A DNA stretch of 64,000 nt from assembly GCA_910574455.1 (NCBI GenBank), contig CAJSYZ010000011.1, positions 496,001 through 560,000 of the forward strand, read 5' to 3'. Of this stretch, positions 22,262 through 33,515 are shown one piece after another. Under the pieces are notes generated by a model. It searched no databases, was not told where the DNA came from, and was given only the letters and a program-made list of their open reading frames with translations. This DNA is from Trichaptum fuscoviolaceum. Taxonomy: Eukaryota; Basidiomycota; Agaricomycetes; Hymenochaetales; Trichaptaceae. Within the stretch, counting starts at the first letter, position 1, and each line of letters starts with the position of its first letter. The position numbers were made by a program, and so were the translations under genes.

Positions 22262-23345
22262 TCATCTGACCTCCACTACCCGCCCTGCCCAGTCCTCCTT
22301 CAACCTCAGCTCAACGAAAGCGTCCAGCTCCTTCACTTTTGTAATTCCTACATTTATTATTCGCATGATTTCGTCTTGTTCCATCGGGACGCCGCCAGCC
22401 TTCTGCACGACGCATAGCTCGCGCTGCGCATTCAGAGCAATTGAAATTGTGCCAGTTGAGAGGGTCTGTTCCAGACGAGCGGGATCGAGGATAGATGGTG
22501 TGCCTGGCTCATCGAAGTATGCGAATGTCAGGCAGTACGGAGTATGGTGTAATGAAAGGGGAACAGGGGCGCGTTCTGTTGGTGGATGCTGAATCGAAGG
22601 GTTTGACACGGTCAGCCAGTAGAGGAGAGAGGTTCAAGATATACGAACAATTGTGACTTCATCGCCAACAACTTCAACCTCCGGCCTTCTGAAGTGTTTC
22701 AATGCAGTTATTCCTGCTATACACGCGCAGTCCATCATATTCCCTGCATCCGCAAGGAAATGGATAGTCAGTCGTAGATGCCACACCTAAGGAAAACGTC
22801 AGAATCATCCAAGGAATTTTCCTCGCTTCTCGATAGCCGCTCACCCGCTGCCCAGCCATAACACAAAGAGATTCCTTATCTACAGCATCACTTCTCCGAA
22901 GGACCTTCTCTAGCATACGTGTGATCAATACTTCTTCCTCTGAAGTCCTAAACGGTAACACTTAGTTTAGAGGCGGCCCAAGCAAGAAGAGACAATGCAC
23001 ACACCTACCGGCCTTGCTCATAGTCGCTCGACGCCATAGGCGATATCTCAGAATGGATGGTGATGATTCCTTCGAAAGGCCTATCCTCTTGTGGTTTTAC
23101 CATCTTCGCGTCCACTTGTGCTAGAACCCTTCAATGTAGTTAGAGTAGACCTCAGGTAAATTTTCCGAAAGGACTTCTGCGCACCGTGTTTTCCCCAACG
23201 AGCATTCTACCCAGCCAAGTTCCTGGCCAAAGTCCAACGATATCTTTCGCATATCTAAAGGAGCCCTTCCATCCAGTCTTAGCGATTGTTTGAGAGCTTC
23301 GAGCGTGAATTCGCGTTCCGGGATGGATGGTGATGATGGTCTCAT
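22262..23345 (-). CDS. RRP45: RNA exosome core subunit Rrp45
   Basis: RNase PH-fold subunit of the nine-subunit RNA exosome ring, working in 3'-5' RNA processing and decay in nucleus and cytoplasm; eukaryotic ring subunits of this type are catalytically dead. Exons on the minus strand are 23185..23345, 23009..23128, 22845..22947, 22649..22786 and 22262..22588, giving 282 aa. Diagnostic stretches are RLDGRAPLDMRKISLDFG at the start, GWVECSLGKTRV across the first intron, DRPFEGIITIHSEISPMAS, WHLRLTIHFLADAGNMMDCA and PVPLSLHHTPYCLTFAYF. The length is slightly below yeast Rrp45 (305 aa), with a short C-terminal tail. The fourth donor was taken as GTTCGT because the better-looking GTATAT would shift the frame. 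Complete and ordinary. Confidence 0.93.
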
Positions 23346-23883
23346 TATGCGTTAACACAATGATCTGAGGTCTCCCTTCAATCGTTTCAAAGAATCAGTA
23401 TATCAGGCTTTCGGTTACTTTGGTTAAGTGACTGAGAGTGAGGCAGACAAGAATGAATCGACTCGTAACTTCCCGGGGAATCGGACCCTGAGCCCGCCGG
23501 CGCTTACTAGTATTACTGGAGCAAAATCATGACCACAATTCCCCCCTTCCGAGTCAACTCCTCGTCTTCACTTACGCAATTTTCATCAATCTATACCTTT
23601 CATCTCAGTTTATCATAAAGATTATTTGGCAAGGCCTTATTTCTGATTTCAATTCAACGCTCTGAAAGGGAAACAGACAATCCGACAGTCTGCCTGTCAC
23701 AACGTTCTGTAATGAGGAAGCAGTTTCTTGGGCCGAACATAGCTCTTAGATCACTGGAAACGGGGAATCTCTGCTGTATGCAACTCTGCCTGTGTTTGCT
23801 ACCTATTACAATATATCCGATTGATTTATACACCTTACTCTTGTGACCAGTTGCCCTTGTGAATTCGGAGTACATCTCTAGCA
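23346..23883. other. intergenic between RRP45 and crystallin-like gene
   Basis: Promoter side of RRP45 and 3' side of the crystallin-like gene. The 144-codon minus-strand frame at 23654-24088 partly overlaps that gene's last exon in another frame and is a shadow. Nothing else was seen. Confidence 0.45.
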
Positions 23884-24488
23884 CTAGACCACCGTGGCGG
23901 TCCTTATGGCGGTCACTGTGGGCGGTAAAGTAGACGTGCACGGAGCCTGGAAACAAATAAAAGACGAAATTTTGTCGTTCCATGGGTTGTTCGTCCCGAG
24001 GCCGCCAGTAGCGTCGCCCGGAAAGCTGAAATCCCAAGCGGTACCATCCTGGAATTGGCCGCAGTTGTGGTTGCTGTAAAGAAGACACTCTCGTTGGTCA
24101 TGTTCTGAGGAACCCCAGGATTGTATCCATCAACTCACACATTAGCGGTGCACTGCGTGCATTGGTCGGGCCCGAAACTGGATATTTGCTTGTCCCAATC
24201 ACTTCCGAGGACGATGCATTCGTTAATAGGCTGGACCTTATATCCGCACCGGCCGCCCCAGTTGATATCCGTGCATATGAAGACGCCCCCGACGGCACGC
24301 TTCTACGGAATCAAATGTTTAGTCAATAATCGAGCGACTTTAGACGGCAGGCGAGAGAAAAGAGCTGCGCAGCTGGTTACCTGTACGTCCGTTGAGTTGC
24401 TTGCTGTCAAATCCCACTCAGGCGTCGGCGAAGCGCAAACGCAGGCTACAACTCCAAGGAATCCGGACAAGAAGACGAGGTTCTTCAT
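23884..24488 (-). CDS. small secreted cysteine-rich protein, beta/gamma-crystallin-like
   Basis: 153-aa secreted protein. Exons on the minus strand are 24381..24488, 24139..24302 and 23884..24073; phases agree. The first exon encodes a signal peptide (MKNLVFLSGFLGVVACVCAS). The mature part has GGVFICTDINWGGRCGYKV, QPINECIVL, WDKQISSFGPDQC and a second half with CGQFQDGTAWDFSFPG and WNDKISSF. The [Y/F]ICTDINWxGxC and ISSFGPD patterns are those of the small fungal secreted proteins related to beta/gamma-crystallins. The paired blocks suggest an internal duplication, and about eight cysteines probably form disulfides. No enzyme activity is expected. Its promoter carries a duplicated palindrome about 125 bp upstream. 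The role is unknown. Confidence 0.85.
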
Positions 24489-27400
24489 GATAGATGGTGA
24501 TTGTAGAAGGTTCGATTCTCGCAATCTAAGCTCAACATTTCCTCGAAATTTTATAGCAATCATTGTCTTCATCCTACGCTTACCTATCCATCCATGTACC
24601 AGAAGAGCGCTCCGTACGGCCCCGTACGGACGCGCAATATCTGTACCGGCGCGCATCAAAGTGCAGATACTGTATACAATTGAACGCACATCTTTATTTA
24701 CCGGGCCCGCAATCCGCCTCACTCCTGAACACTATACGTGCCTTGTTTTTACTTGCGGAATTCTCCAAGAGCTCCCAACGCTCTCGGATCAATCCACTAT
24801 TTAGACTTCTACTCTTTCTATGAATTGGGTATTCGAGCGATCAGCAAGCTTAATTTCCGTGTTCAAGTTAAGCCCGAATTTCAGAGTATATGCGCGTGAA
24901 GTGTTGGCGAGCACATGTCTCTCTCAGTCATCAACAACCCGTTTGAAGGCCGCTCAAGGTGGAATCCCTCGAGATTCAACTCTTTTTGAATGTATGTATC
25001 CATCCAGCTCAGGAACGCATGTACTACATAAGTATGCTTACGACGCGTCCAGGTCAATCGCTAATGATATTAAATTGTGCGCATCACGAGCGGCATTTTT
25101 CTTCATCGCTCATCAATAACAGGCACCTTGCTTCTCTCGAATCCTCAAGAGGCCATTAGCGTACCCGGGCCTCGCTCGTACGGGTCCTGGTCCGAGCGAG
25201 AAGTAAACCAAGTAGTACTGGTCAGAAGTTCGGTCTTTGACCTATTGTCATATTTTTTGCAATTTAAAATAATTTACAACACTCTTTACCTCATTCCTGA
25301 TGACTATTCGTGCTACGCTCTTCAACCTATAATGTAAAGCATGCAAAATAGTCTCGTTTGTAGTGGCTTCTCTTGTTCCTTCCTTATTTAGATCTCTACT
25401 TGCCACATTCAAGTTTGGGAATCACGTAAGAACATTGACTTCCGAATCAGGGACAGCCAGAATTAGAGTGAGAATCAGAGTTTTCACTTCTTACTGTAAC
25501 TCTTACACTCACCAACACAGCGAAGTTTCTCCTATTCGTTCTTCCACTCAGATTGAAACTGTCGCGCAGAAGACTACCGACAAGCATATTCTGGGAGAAA
25601 AGTTAGGGCGGCTGCTCAAATCACCGCCGCTGTCTTCCAGCTAAGTTTTCCCTGGCTTCTCCACGGACCATCACTTCTCCGTCACCGCCGAAGCAGCCTG
25701 CAGCTCGCAACGATGAAAACTTGCCTATTTCCGGTTTACTTTCACTTCGTACTCCCATGTTCTTGGATTTGAAGTACATTGACCACGCGGGGGCCCTTCG
25801 ACTCCGACATCGCCGCTTCCCAGCATCTCTAAATACGAATGCACGCAACGGAGGGGTTCTTCTTCATCATGATTCCCTTGTGGCGACGTTGTATTCTTCA
25901 TTTGCCGCATCGATTGCCGAGAGGCGCCTGCTTCCGTGACCTATTCTGCGAACTTGACGGCGATATTCTGCGCTTCCATCTGTGAAGATGTTGTCTCTCC
26001 GGCTGTTCTTTAGGCGCGCGCAAAAACCTCGATCCCTGAAGTGTATACTTCTAGCCTTCAAGTTTGCAATCAAGCCGATCTCCTCGGTTTATTTGGGTGA
26101 ACTTCACTCCGTTTGTCGTATTTTCGATGATCCTAGGACGCCCAGGACTTCGCCATCAGAACGTTCTTGCTTCCCTTATAACCCCTGACTTATAAGCACT
26201 CATTGGTTCCTGTTTATGGTGGCACGCGCAGTACGGAGGACTCCGTGGCAAGGGGAACGGCTATCGTTAAAGCGGTTGATCAACGGCGAAGTAAGCGCAA
26301 AAGGTTCCGCGGCCCTGGGATATGACGTCGGGATCGCACGTGATACGAGATTGCTTTTCAACTCATTTCAACCCTCGAACCTTGCTTGGCCGCTGCGTGT
26401 CCGATTACTCGGCAAGAAATTCGAAATCATGTTCGATTGCATCTCCGTTGTAGATACTTTTTCTGCGATAGGTTGGTAGCGCATTCACAAATCCTTGATT
26501 ATTGCTAACCTGTTAGACGACTGAATTAGGGACAGCGGGATTACGGCGTCGCGGACTCACGAACATAGCCAAATGCGGTGCCCAAGGAGAAGAGCTGTGA
26601 GGAATACACATTGCTCTTAGGAAGTCTCCTTGGATTGTGCATCATGGAAAGTGACATAATATGCTTACGAATATACCTTCCTTACGTCCTGTGTAAGTGC
26701 GGTGCTCGCCAGGCCAGTAATAGGCGACTGGGCCCAAGATTCTCGGCCTTGGACCTGCCCGCTTGGACAGTCGAGAGCTATAATTGAGGGACCAAATAGC
26801 GGTGAGCAACAATGGGAGAAGGGCTTACACATATCCCACCGAAACCCCATAAGATTCAGTCTGGGCGTTCGCGAGTCCATTTGCGTCGACGCCGCGCATC
26901 TCGGCGGATACGATTTAGAAGTTATCTCGCGCTTGGGCCCACATCGACCGCGTGAATACTGTACCATCGACAATGAGCCGCTATATACCCTGCCGCCGAG
27001 TGGTTAGTTCACTTCAAGTTGTGTTGAGCGACTTGACGTACTGATTGCATGTTACATAAATTAGGGGCATTTCATTTCGGCACACATACGAGTACGTAGA
27101 ATCATGCAGTCCAATCTAGAAGATGCAGATGACACTTGTATATTGCCCCAAGGTTCGGGGAGTCTTTGAGATTCAGGCAGCCAGGTCTGAAAGAGTCCGA
27201 TAATCAGAGGGACAAGTCCCGTAGCGCAGATTCATAAGATCTGAGATTAGTTTGAGTGAAATGCCAAAACGCTATCATTGACATTGGTGTGATCCGGGGG
27301 GCTCAGCCGGAGGATGAAATTCAGACCACTCGTGTTTCCCTTCGGATGAAGAAATCACTGGGATCACTCGGGTCTCCTTGGGTCACAGCCTATGTGCTGG

Positions 27401-28090
27401 ATCTGATTTTACTATTCGGCAGGAAATGAACCTTGCACTGGCGTCCGGAAGCTAAAAGAAATAAAAATAATGTGTGAAGGCCAGGTGACCTACTAAAATT
27501 TTCATTAGACCCGTAAAAATAACAGGATAAGACGGCGAACATGAGGAACTCTATCTGGAGAGAATTTAGGTTGCATTTCATACGGAACCTGTGTCGGAGT
27601 AAATAATATCTGGGTCCCACGATGTTTTGGAGATGAAATAAAATGAAGATTATATTAGTCATCCTTGGGAATTGACAAACTTTGTTTAAAGTTCCTTGCG
27701 CGTCTTGCTCTTCATGCCAAAACAAAGCTGAGATGCTCGCAGAACATATGGCAACAAGACATACGGCCCAGGACCGAGTGCGACAACGGGCGGGGTGGTA
27801 GTAAGAAATGGCAGGGGACGATAGGATTAGGGAGGGTGTGACGCTGACATAAGCCGCAAAACTACGGCAGAGGCGCGGGCTGCGGGCTTCGAAATCCCAA
27901 ATAGGCTTTATCCTGTTCTCCTCCCATCGCTGAAATCTTAGTCGGTGAGTCAAACCTACCTTGTCGTGAACTTTACTTGGTGGCTCACCATCTTGTCCGC
28001 GAACCACCATCCCGCCCTCCATCGCCGCCGCGCGCGCTCCCCGCCGACACCGACACCCGCCCATCATGTCTCATAGCGCCCAGCACCGAC
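24489..28090. other. 3.6-kb gene-poor region
   Basis: No convincing gene on either strand. Plus-strand frames at 25363-25644, 25721-25939, 26216-26479 and 26702-27007 do not join through GT-AG introns into anything recognisable. The minus-strand frame 27390-28067 (225 codons) lacks family resemblance and overlaps the WOPR leader. The last 600 bp are probably the long promoter and 5' UTR of the WOPR gene. No terminal repeats or transposase pieces were seen. Confidence 0.4.
24612..24629. promoter_or_regulatory. duplicated 8-bp palindrome CCGTACGG
   Basis: CCGTACGG, itself palindromic, occurs twice (24612-24619 and 24622-24629) separated by CC, 124-141 bp upstream of the ATG of the crystallin-like gene. 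Paired CCG/CGG half-sites are typical targets of Zn2Cys6 regulators. Binding is inference. Confidence 0.45.
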
Positions 28091-28218
28091 ATGGACTCCC
28101 ACGCGGGGACCACCTCCCCAACGACGGCGCAAGCAGGCCCTCCACCATCTGCGAGCGCCGCCACACCCGCGAGCTCGTCGGGCAACAACAACAACAACGG
28201 CGGCAGCAACTGGACTGA
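28066..28218 (+). other. upstream ORF overlapping the WOPR start
   Basis: An ATG at 28066 opens a 50-codon frame that ends at 28218, in a different frame from the main WOPR start at 28091 and overlapping it. If the transcript includes this ATG, it would reduce initiation at the main start. It contains a Gln run because it reads the Asn-repeat DNA out of frame. Confidence 0.4.
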
Positions 28219-29768
28219 GCCACCATGGTCAGGTTGGATAGAGACTACCGGAGACGCCCTCATCATTCTCGAAGCCGCCCGTCGTGGCCTCATCCCCCGC
28301 GTCACTCGTCGCCTTGTCGATTCAGAGCGCAAGATGATTACCTCTGGCTCTGTTTTCGTGTTCGATGAGGACGAGAGCGGGATAAAGCGATGGACAGATG
28401 GCTTCTTCTGGAGTCCCTCGCGCATTCTCGGTAATTTTCTCCTCTATCGCGAGACCGATAAGCGAGGTTCAGGCCATCGCGGAGCCCGCCGCGAAAACGA
28501 AGAGAGCACGAGCAACTCTCTCCTTGTGAACGAGCTCAATCAGTTTGGCGATGCGCCCAAGGACCCACAGAGCCTTAGTAGGCCTAAAGGCGAAGTGGGC
28601 TCTCTGGGCATCGATAAGCATCGTGAGCGGACTCTGGTGGGCAGTTTGACGAATAGCTACAAGTTCAAGCCGGATGGCATGATGAAGAAGGTATGTGAAC
28701 ATCCCTCATCTCATTCTCATCCCCTAATGTTGACACCGTCATATCCAGACATTTTCGCTCACCATCGGCGGGGTGTCTCAACATTTAATTTCGTATTATA
28801 AAATTGAAGATGTCGAGCAAGGCCGCCTCCGCACGCCCTCATCGCTCCCGGAACTTGCTTCTTTAGACATCAGTCCAGAATACCTGGACAAGACGCATTT
28901 CCGCAACCCACCAAAGGTAGAATATGACCATGATGGTATTCCCCGTTATCGTGGTGAAGCAGACGAATCCGAGCCCTCCCCGCGAGCGACGATCACTGCG
29001 CCGCTGTCAACGGGTCAGCCGCTTCTCCTCGACTCTCGGGGTGATCCCGACCATGAAGCTAGCGGCAAGCGCACAAAACGCTATGACCCGTACAACACCG
29101 GCGCCAAACGTCGCAAGCACAAAGTCGCTCCTTCATCTAGTGATGGTCAGACCATCCCATCTCCAACGAACACTGCTCCAGCGGCAAGCCAACCCGTTCA
29201 GTCGGGCATGTATCCTGGTACTGAACAGCATCAGCAACAGCAGCACCAGCATTTCGCGCCACAGTATGGCGTGAATTACTATCCATATGGCATATCGTCC
29301 CATGTCGCATATGCCCCACAAGGAGCTTATACCTCACCCATTCCCACGTCGTCGCCAACGTCGGTGACACCTGCCAACACCGGCGCAGAGACTTCGTCTC
29401 CTCCACAAGCGACTGGCGTCGCCTCGCCTGCGCCTACGCCTACCAGCTCAGGAATCGCCTACCCTGGATATACGTCGCCACCGGCACCAACAGGAACCGG
29501 CAATCCCGAAAGTACCGCACACACCAGCAACACCGTCGGCGGAACATCATCGGGGCAAACGCATCCCTCCACCCCAGCGTACACATATTACCCCTCGCCG
29601 ACAGGATATGCGCAGTATGGCGCTGTTGCGTGGCCATCATATGGCTATAACGCATCGCATGGTATGCCTGCTGCCGCAGGAGGGAGTGTTGGGAAGACCG
29701 AGGAGGAGGATGGCGGCCTGCATTCACACGCGCATCCACAGCGGGCCATCGCCACCGAGGACGCATGA
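28091..29768 (+). CDS. Gti1/Pac2 (WOPR) transcription factor
   Basis: Fungal WOPR-domain DNA-binding regulator, the family of Wor1, Ryp1 and Pac2, which control morphological switching, development or virulence in other fungi. Exons are 28091..28690 and 28749..29768; 539 aa. WOPRa covers about residues 45-145, with GWIETTGDALIILEAARRG, SGSVFVFDEDESGIKRWTDG and WSPSRILGNFLLYRE. WOPRb follows the intron (KKTFSLTIGGVSQHLISYY), so the intron separates the two halves' boundary elements. The rest is low-complexity: NLS-like KRTKRYD and AKRRKHK, then Gln, Pro, Ser, Thr and Tyr-rich sequence, typical of an activation region. The start ATG follows an out-of-frame upstream ATG. The 3.6-kb gene-poor DNA upstream fits a heavily regulated developmental gene. 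Confidence 0.93.
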
Positions 29769-30761
29769 AATATCCCTTCCCGCTGTCAAAAGCTATCTGC
29801 TTGCTGTCATCCACATCTATCTGTTTTGATCTGCTTTTCTCTTCGTTCTCCCGAGTCGCGTGCACCATACAACTTATGCAGCTCATGCCCCTCTGCTTCC
29901 CATTCCCCCTTGGATCCTTTCGTTCTCTTCGGTCTCGTCCTCCTGCCTTATACGCGCAAGTACGGGTGGATGTATTTTTCGTAATCTGGGTTTGTGAATA
30001 GCGTATGTCTTTGTTCCTGCAGTACACTCACTGTGGTCATTGCTCTTTTTTCCCTTGTACTTGTTCTAATCTGTATAACAGTTTAACGCCTGTATGTGTA
30101 TCGATCTGATTGCCTCACCTTTTATATTCCTTCCTTACTTCTGCAGATACGATACACATCTTCCTTTCTCCCGACGTGTCTTTGTCGTTTGTTGTCCAAC
30201 TTGTCCTGCGTGATTCCCCTTGCTTTCCGTCCCTCTGTTCTGCGTCCGTGCTACTTCTATGCATCGCCCTCTTTGTACTGAACTCGTCCCCGTAGTCCTG
30301 CTCTAGTCCTTCGATTGTTCGTCGAATATTAATTGATAAAATGTGACCTTGAAGTGAGTCTTCCCGCCGACTACTTGTACATGTCCAAGCGCGTGATGCA
30401 ATACTTCCGCAGAAGGCAAGTCAACTAGTCCATATGGGGATAACCACGATACTGACCTCGACTCGAATGCGGTTGGGAAGGAGGGAGATCGTGTAAACGG
30501 AGGAATTGAGGGGAGCAACCGGTTTTTATTACATAGCGGGAAAAGGTCGCGTATAGTCTGGCCGCTTGGTCGGGACTTCTTTTTCCTGGATGAAAGTCGA
30601 GAGCGTGGATGTACGTGTAAACTCAAGAGGTGGACGTGTGGAATGGTCGGTATCTTGACCTTGTGTCCCCACCCCCTATACGAGTACGATTGAGTAGATT
30701 CTGGGGCGGTGGATAGTATAAGCCTGAGAGCGACTAGACCGAATTGACGCGCCCGAGAAGC
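29769..30761. other. intergenic, WOPR 3' region
   Basis: A pyrimidine-rich stretch (29800-30300) that probably contains the WOPR 3' UTR. Short frames on both strands have no signal. No gene was recognised. Confidence 0.4.
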
Positions 30762-31051
30762 ATGAGTTTCGGTAAGTTACATACATGTATCTCGATAAAG
30801 CGAGACGGGCTGTTTAAGCACTAATCGAATTATGGCATACTGCTTTTCTGTCAGGAAAATACTATCCTGAGGAGTTTCTATGGGAGTCTGATGCATTTCT
30901 TCTTAACGGTCTGGATTATAATGACTTCCAGAGGCAAAAGATTACAGGTATGTCCCGGTATGTGCGGATGGCAGAACAGAGCGAAAATTAAATACGGATC
31001 TCCGCTATGACCACAGCTAACCGCTTGTCTTGTACGACCACCTGCGTGTAG
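30762..31051 (+). CDS. possible 45-aa small protein, three exons
   Basis: Exons 30762..30771, 30855..30947 and 31017..31051 give a 45-aa peptide starting MSFGKYYPEEFLWESDAF and ending SCTTTCV. The three pieces are bounded by good donors (GTAAGT, GTATGT) and acceptors (GTCAG, CACAG), and phases agree. The peptide is acidic and aromatic in the middle, with no signal peptide and no C-terminal CAAX box, so it is not a typical mating pheromone precursor. It may be the surviving 5' end of a larger gene, because tandem-repeat DNA follows at once. No family is recognised. Confidence 0.3.
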
Positions 31052-31541
31052 TGCTCATATGATATGAATGGCATGTGGACGTGGAGAAGACTCAATGAGT
31101 TGTACGGTAATTGGTCTTTTGAACTCACCAAATTTCGGCAAACTTCGGCAAACTTCGGCAAGCGATTCTTTGCCGGGCCGGAATGTAAAGGACGATGCAT
31201 AATAATCGATGGAGGTCCACGCCCTTCTTCTTGAAATATGTCTCCACATACGTCTTCTGGAAATTGTGGCTTAACCCCATGCAATCTTTGTGTAGTCGAA
31301 GAATCATTCAGTATCATCCCTTTGTGAGTCGATCACTGTTTAAACTCCGACTTGCTATTTTAGGCTCAGATTTATAGCTTAAACGCGTAAAGTCAGGTCG
31401 CTTCTCGCCTCTCTTATGCTTCTTGGTGTAATGCTATATAGCGTGGAGAGTGCAAAGTTGGATAAATAATTTAAGGAAGCGCGAGATAAATTAAGTAGAT
31501 ATATAGAGTAATGTAGTACTCAACCACAGACTCGGAAGACG
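31052..31541. other. intergenic with short tandem repeat
   Basis: Follows the small putative gene. A minus-strand frame of 109 codons (30988-31317) crosses it but has no recognisable content. The repeat listed at 31131 lies inside. Confidence 0.35.
31131..31160. repeat. 10-bp tandem repeat
   Basis: Three consecutive copies of AA(C/T)TTCGGCA, the first with one change, followed by AGCG. A short minisatellite in non-coding DNA. Confidence 0.8.
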
Positions 31542-33515
31542 TCATGCTACTCTTCCGCTTGGCCCCGCTTCATCTTCTGCAGAAAACAGTTGCAGTTCTA
31601 TACCACTGCCTTCTACATCACAGCTTCCAGTCCTCCAAAGCGCGGAGCTTTCTCCGCTTCCCCACCTTATCCTATCAGACCTTGTAGTCCGACTTCGTGC
31701 ACGGCTTAATCTGGGTGAACAGCCAATCTCTGCTTTGGCGCTGGGATCGTCAGTACTTGCGCTGGAAACAAAAGCGATATTCGTGATGGAGAAAGGTTCT
31801 CGCGCATCGCTCACACCATCCAACTCCGGAGTGCTAGCTATGATATCTGAGCGCTCCGCTAGGGCAGATAGATCCATGCTAACTCCATGCCTGCACGCGT
31901 TATCTACCGCACGAATGCGCAAGATGACGTGGGACGTGAGTATGCTATGGATGGTGCGGGTGGGGCTAAGGAAGGATGTAATGCAATGAGAAGGAGGGAG
32001 CGTTCGGCGTAGGTGTAACTCACAGTGTTAGTGAGTTCTGCAGCTCTGGCTGTATAGTTCAATTGTCAATTGGAACGATGATCGCATAGCGAAAGAAATA
32101 GACTTCTTACAGGGCCCTCGAAGAAAATCACAATATTAGCAATTGAAATCACTGCCTAAATCTTAATCCATGCAGCACGTTTGAAGCAATCCCCAATCTA
32201 CTTACAGACGAAACAGACGTAGTAGAGTAAGCCTTGCAATCCATCTGATCAATAGAGACATTATGGATGAAGAGGAATTCGGACTCACCATCCTCGTAAA
32301 GGGTGACCACTAAAGCGGAACGGCCCGGTTTATAGCGGAGATACTCGTATCCTTTGATGAACATAAGTCCTATCACAACTGAGTCCACTTTCAACGTCAG
32401 TACGCTCTAATGCAAATAAAACAATTTTACGCACCAGAATCGGCAATTAAAAACAAAACGAACTCGATCCAGACAATACCATTGCTCGCAGTGGCAAAAC
32501 ATCCAGGAAGATTATTAAGGAGAGGAAGCGAGCCATCTAGAGAGACGTTTTAATAAAATCATAATATGCGGATGATTATGCTGACACTTAAGGTTATTGA
32601 AGAAAAGTTCGGTAATAATGATGTTCGCAATAAAGATTAACTGAGGGTATGTTAATAAGATACCAGAAGGACAGACACAGGTATAGAAGACTTACTGCCA
32701 GAAGCAACAAGAGGGACCATAAGATGTAGCGGTTTTTTCCCCAAAGAGCGTAGGTACGGAGTACGAGAATACATTCTGAGATAGCCGACCCCACGATAAG
32801 CAGAACTTGAGTGAGGACGACAACGGCATAAATGAGAGCTTTCAAACGGACTCAGAAAATGGGAATCATCAGCACTTACACGCTAATGTTCTATAACGAG
32901 ACCAGCACGTCTGTCCGTCCCATGTTAGGAAGCTTGTGAGAGACCGAGAAGTCAGATGTAGGCGCGCACCTCAGGAGCTTGCGACCATAATAAAACTGAG
33001 AAAACTAATGAGAATCAATGAGAACCTCAGAACGAGTATCACCAACGGTTTACTGTGATGATATTCTCTGCTATCGGAGAATATCGGTTATAAAAGTATA
33101 ATCCCTTTGTGAGACTCCATCTTGAGGGCCAAACAAGAGTCGCCTAGTAAACGAGTCGATGAGCGCCCAAAACAATTTGATTGATAGTGCCACAGAATAA
33201 CGGCACATGCCTCATCGGCCATAGTAGAAGTGATATCGTAGATCTTCGTAGAAGAACGGTGATTAAGTTAGGGGGAATCACGAGCTCAGAAACTTAGTGT
33301 GACTAACCAAACATGCTGCAAAAGATACTTTGTAGCAGATGAAACAAGCATTTCAACGAAGAACAATTATGCTAGGGAAGACCCACCTTGGACATACTGG
33401 AGAATCAATAAGTGAACAATGCTTTCAGAGAAATTGAGACCAAACTCACTGTGGATGCCTGCAGCAAGAACAGCTTATTCAACAGCTCCTCATGGCTTTC
33501 GGACAAAGAAGCCAT
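31542..33515 (-). CDS. seven-helix membrane protein, DUF6533 type (1)
   Basis: Member of the large agaricomycete family of receptor-like proteins with an N-terminal DUF6533 domain. The start exon 33450..33515 begins MASLSESHEELLN. Further conserved pieces follow in order on the minus strand: WSLTKGLYFYNRYSP (near 33080), TWDGQTCWSRYRTLAC, a helix with SECILVLRTYALWGKNR (near 32760), LIFIANIIITELFF, IVWIEFVLFLIADS, VIGLMFIKGYEYLRYK and VISIANIVIFFEGP. The cytoplasmic tail contains TIHSILTSHVILRIRAV and a Ser/Asp-rich end at 31542. Many exons are short. Exons between about 33440 and 33130 could not be joined with certainty, so the first helix is not fully modelled and a defect there cannot be excluded. 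Ligand and function are unknown for the family. Confidence 0.72.

Noticed and set aside
24508..24520. B-box-like GGTTCGATTC
   Set aside because: Lies in the 5' leader of the crystallin-like gene with no matching A-box or cloverleaf.
24121..24804. 227-codon plus-strand frame
   Set aside because: Antisense to the spliced crystallin-like gene and its promoter; no family resemblance.
27390..28067. 225-codon minus-strand frame
   Set aside because: Overlaps the WOPR leader on the other strand and shows no domain or splice-supported model; kept only as borderline.
24489..28090. Transposon remnant
   Set aside because: No terminal repeats, reverse transcriptase, integrase or transposase pieces could be read.
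30762..31051. Mating pheromone precursor
   Set aside because: The peptide ends TTTCV and has no CAAX box.
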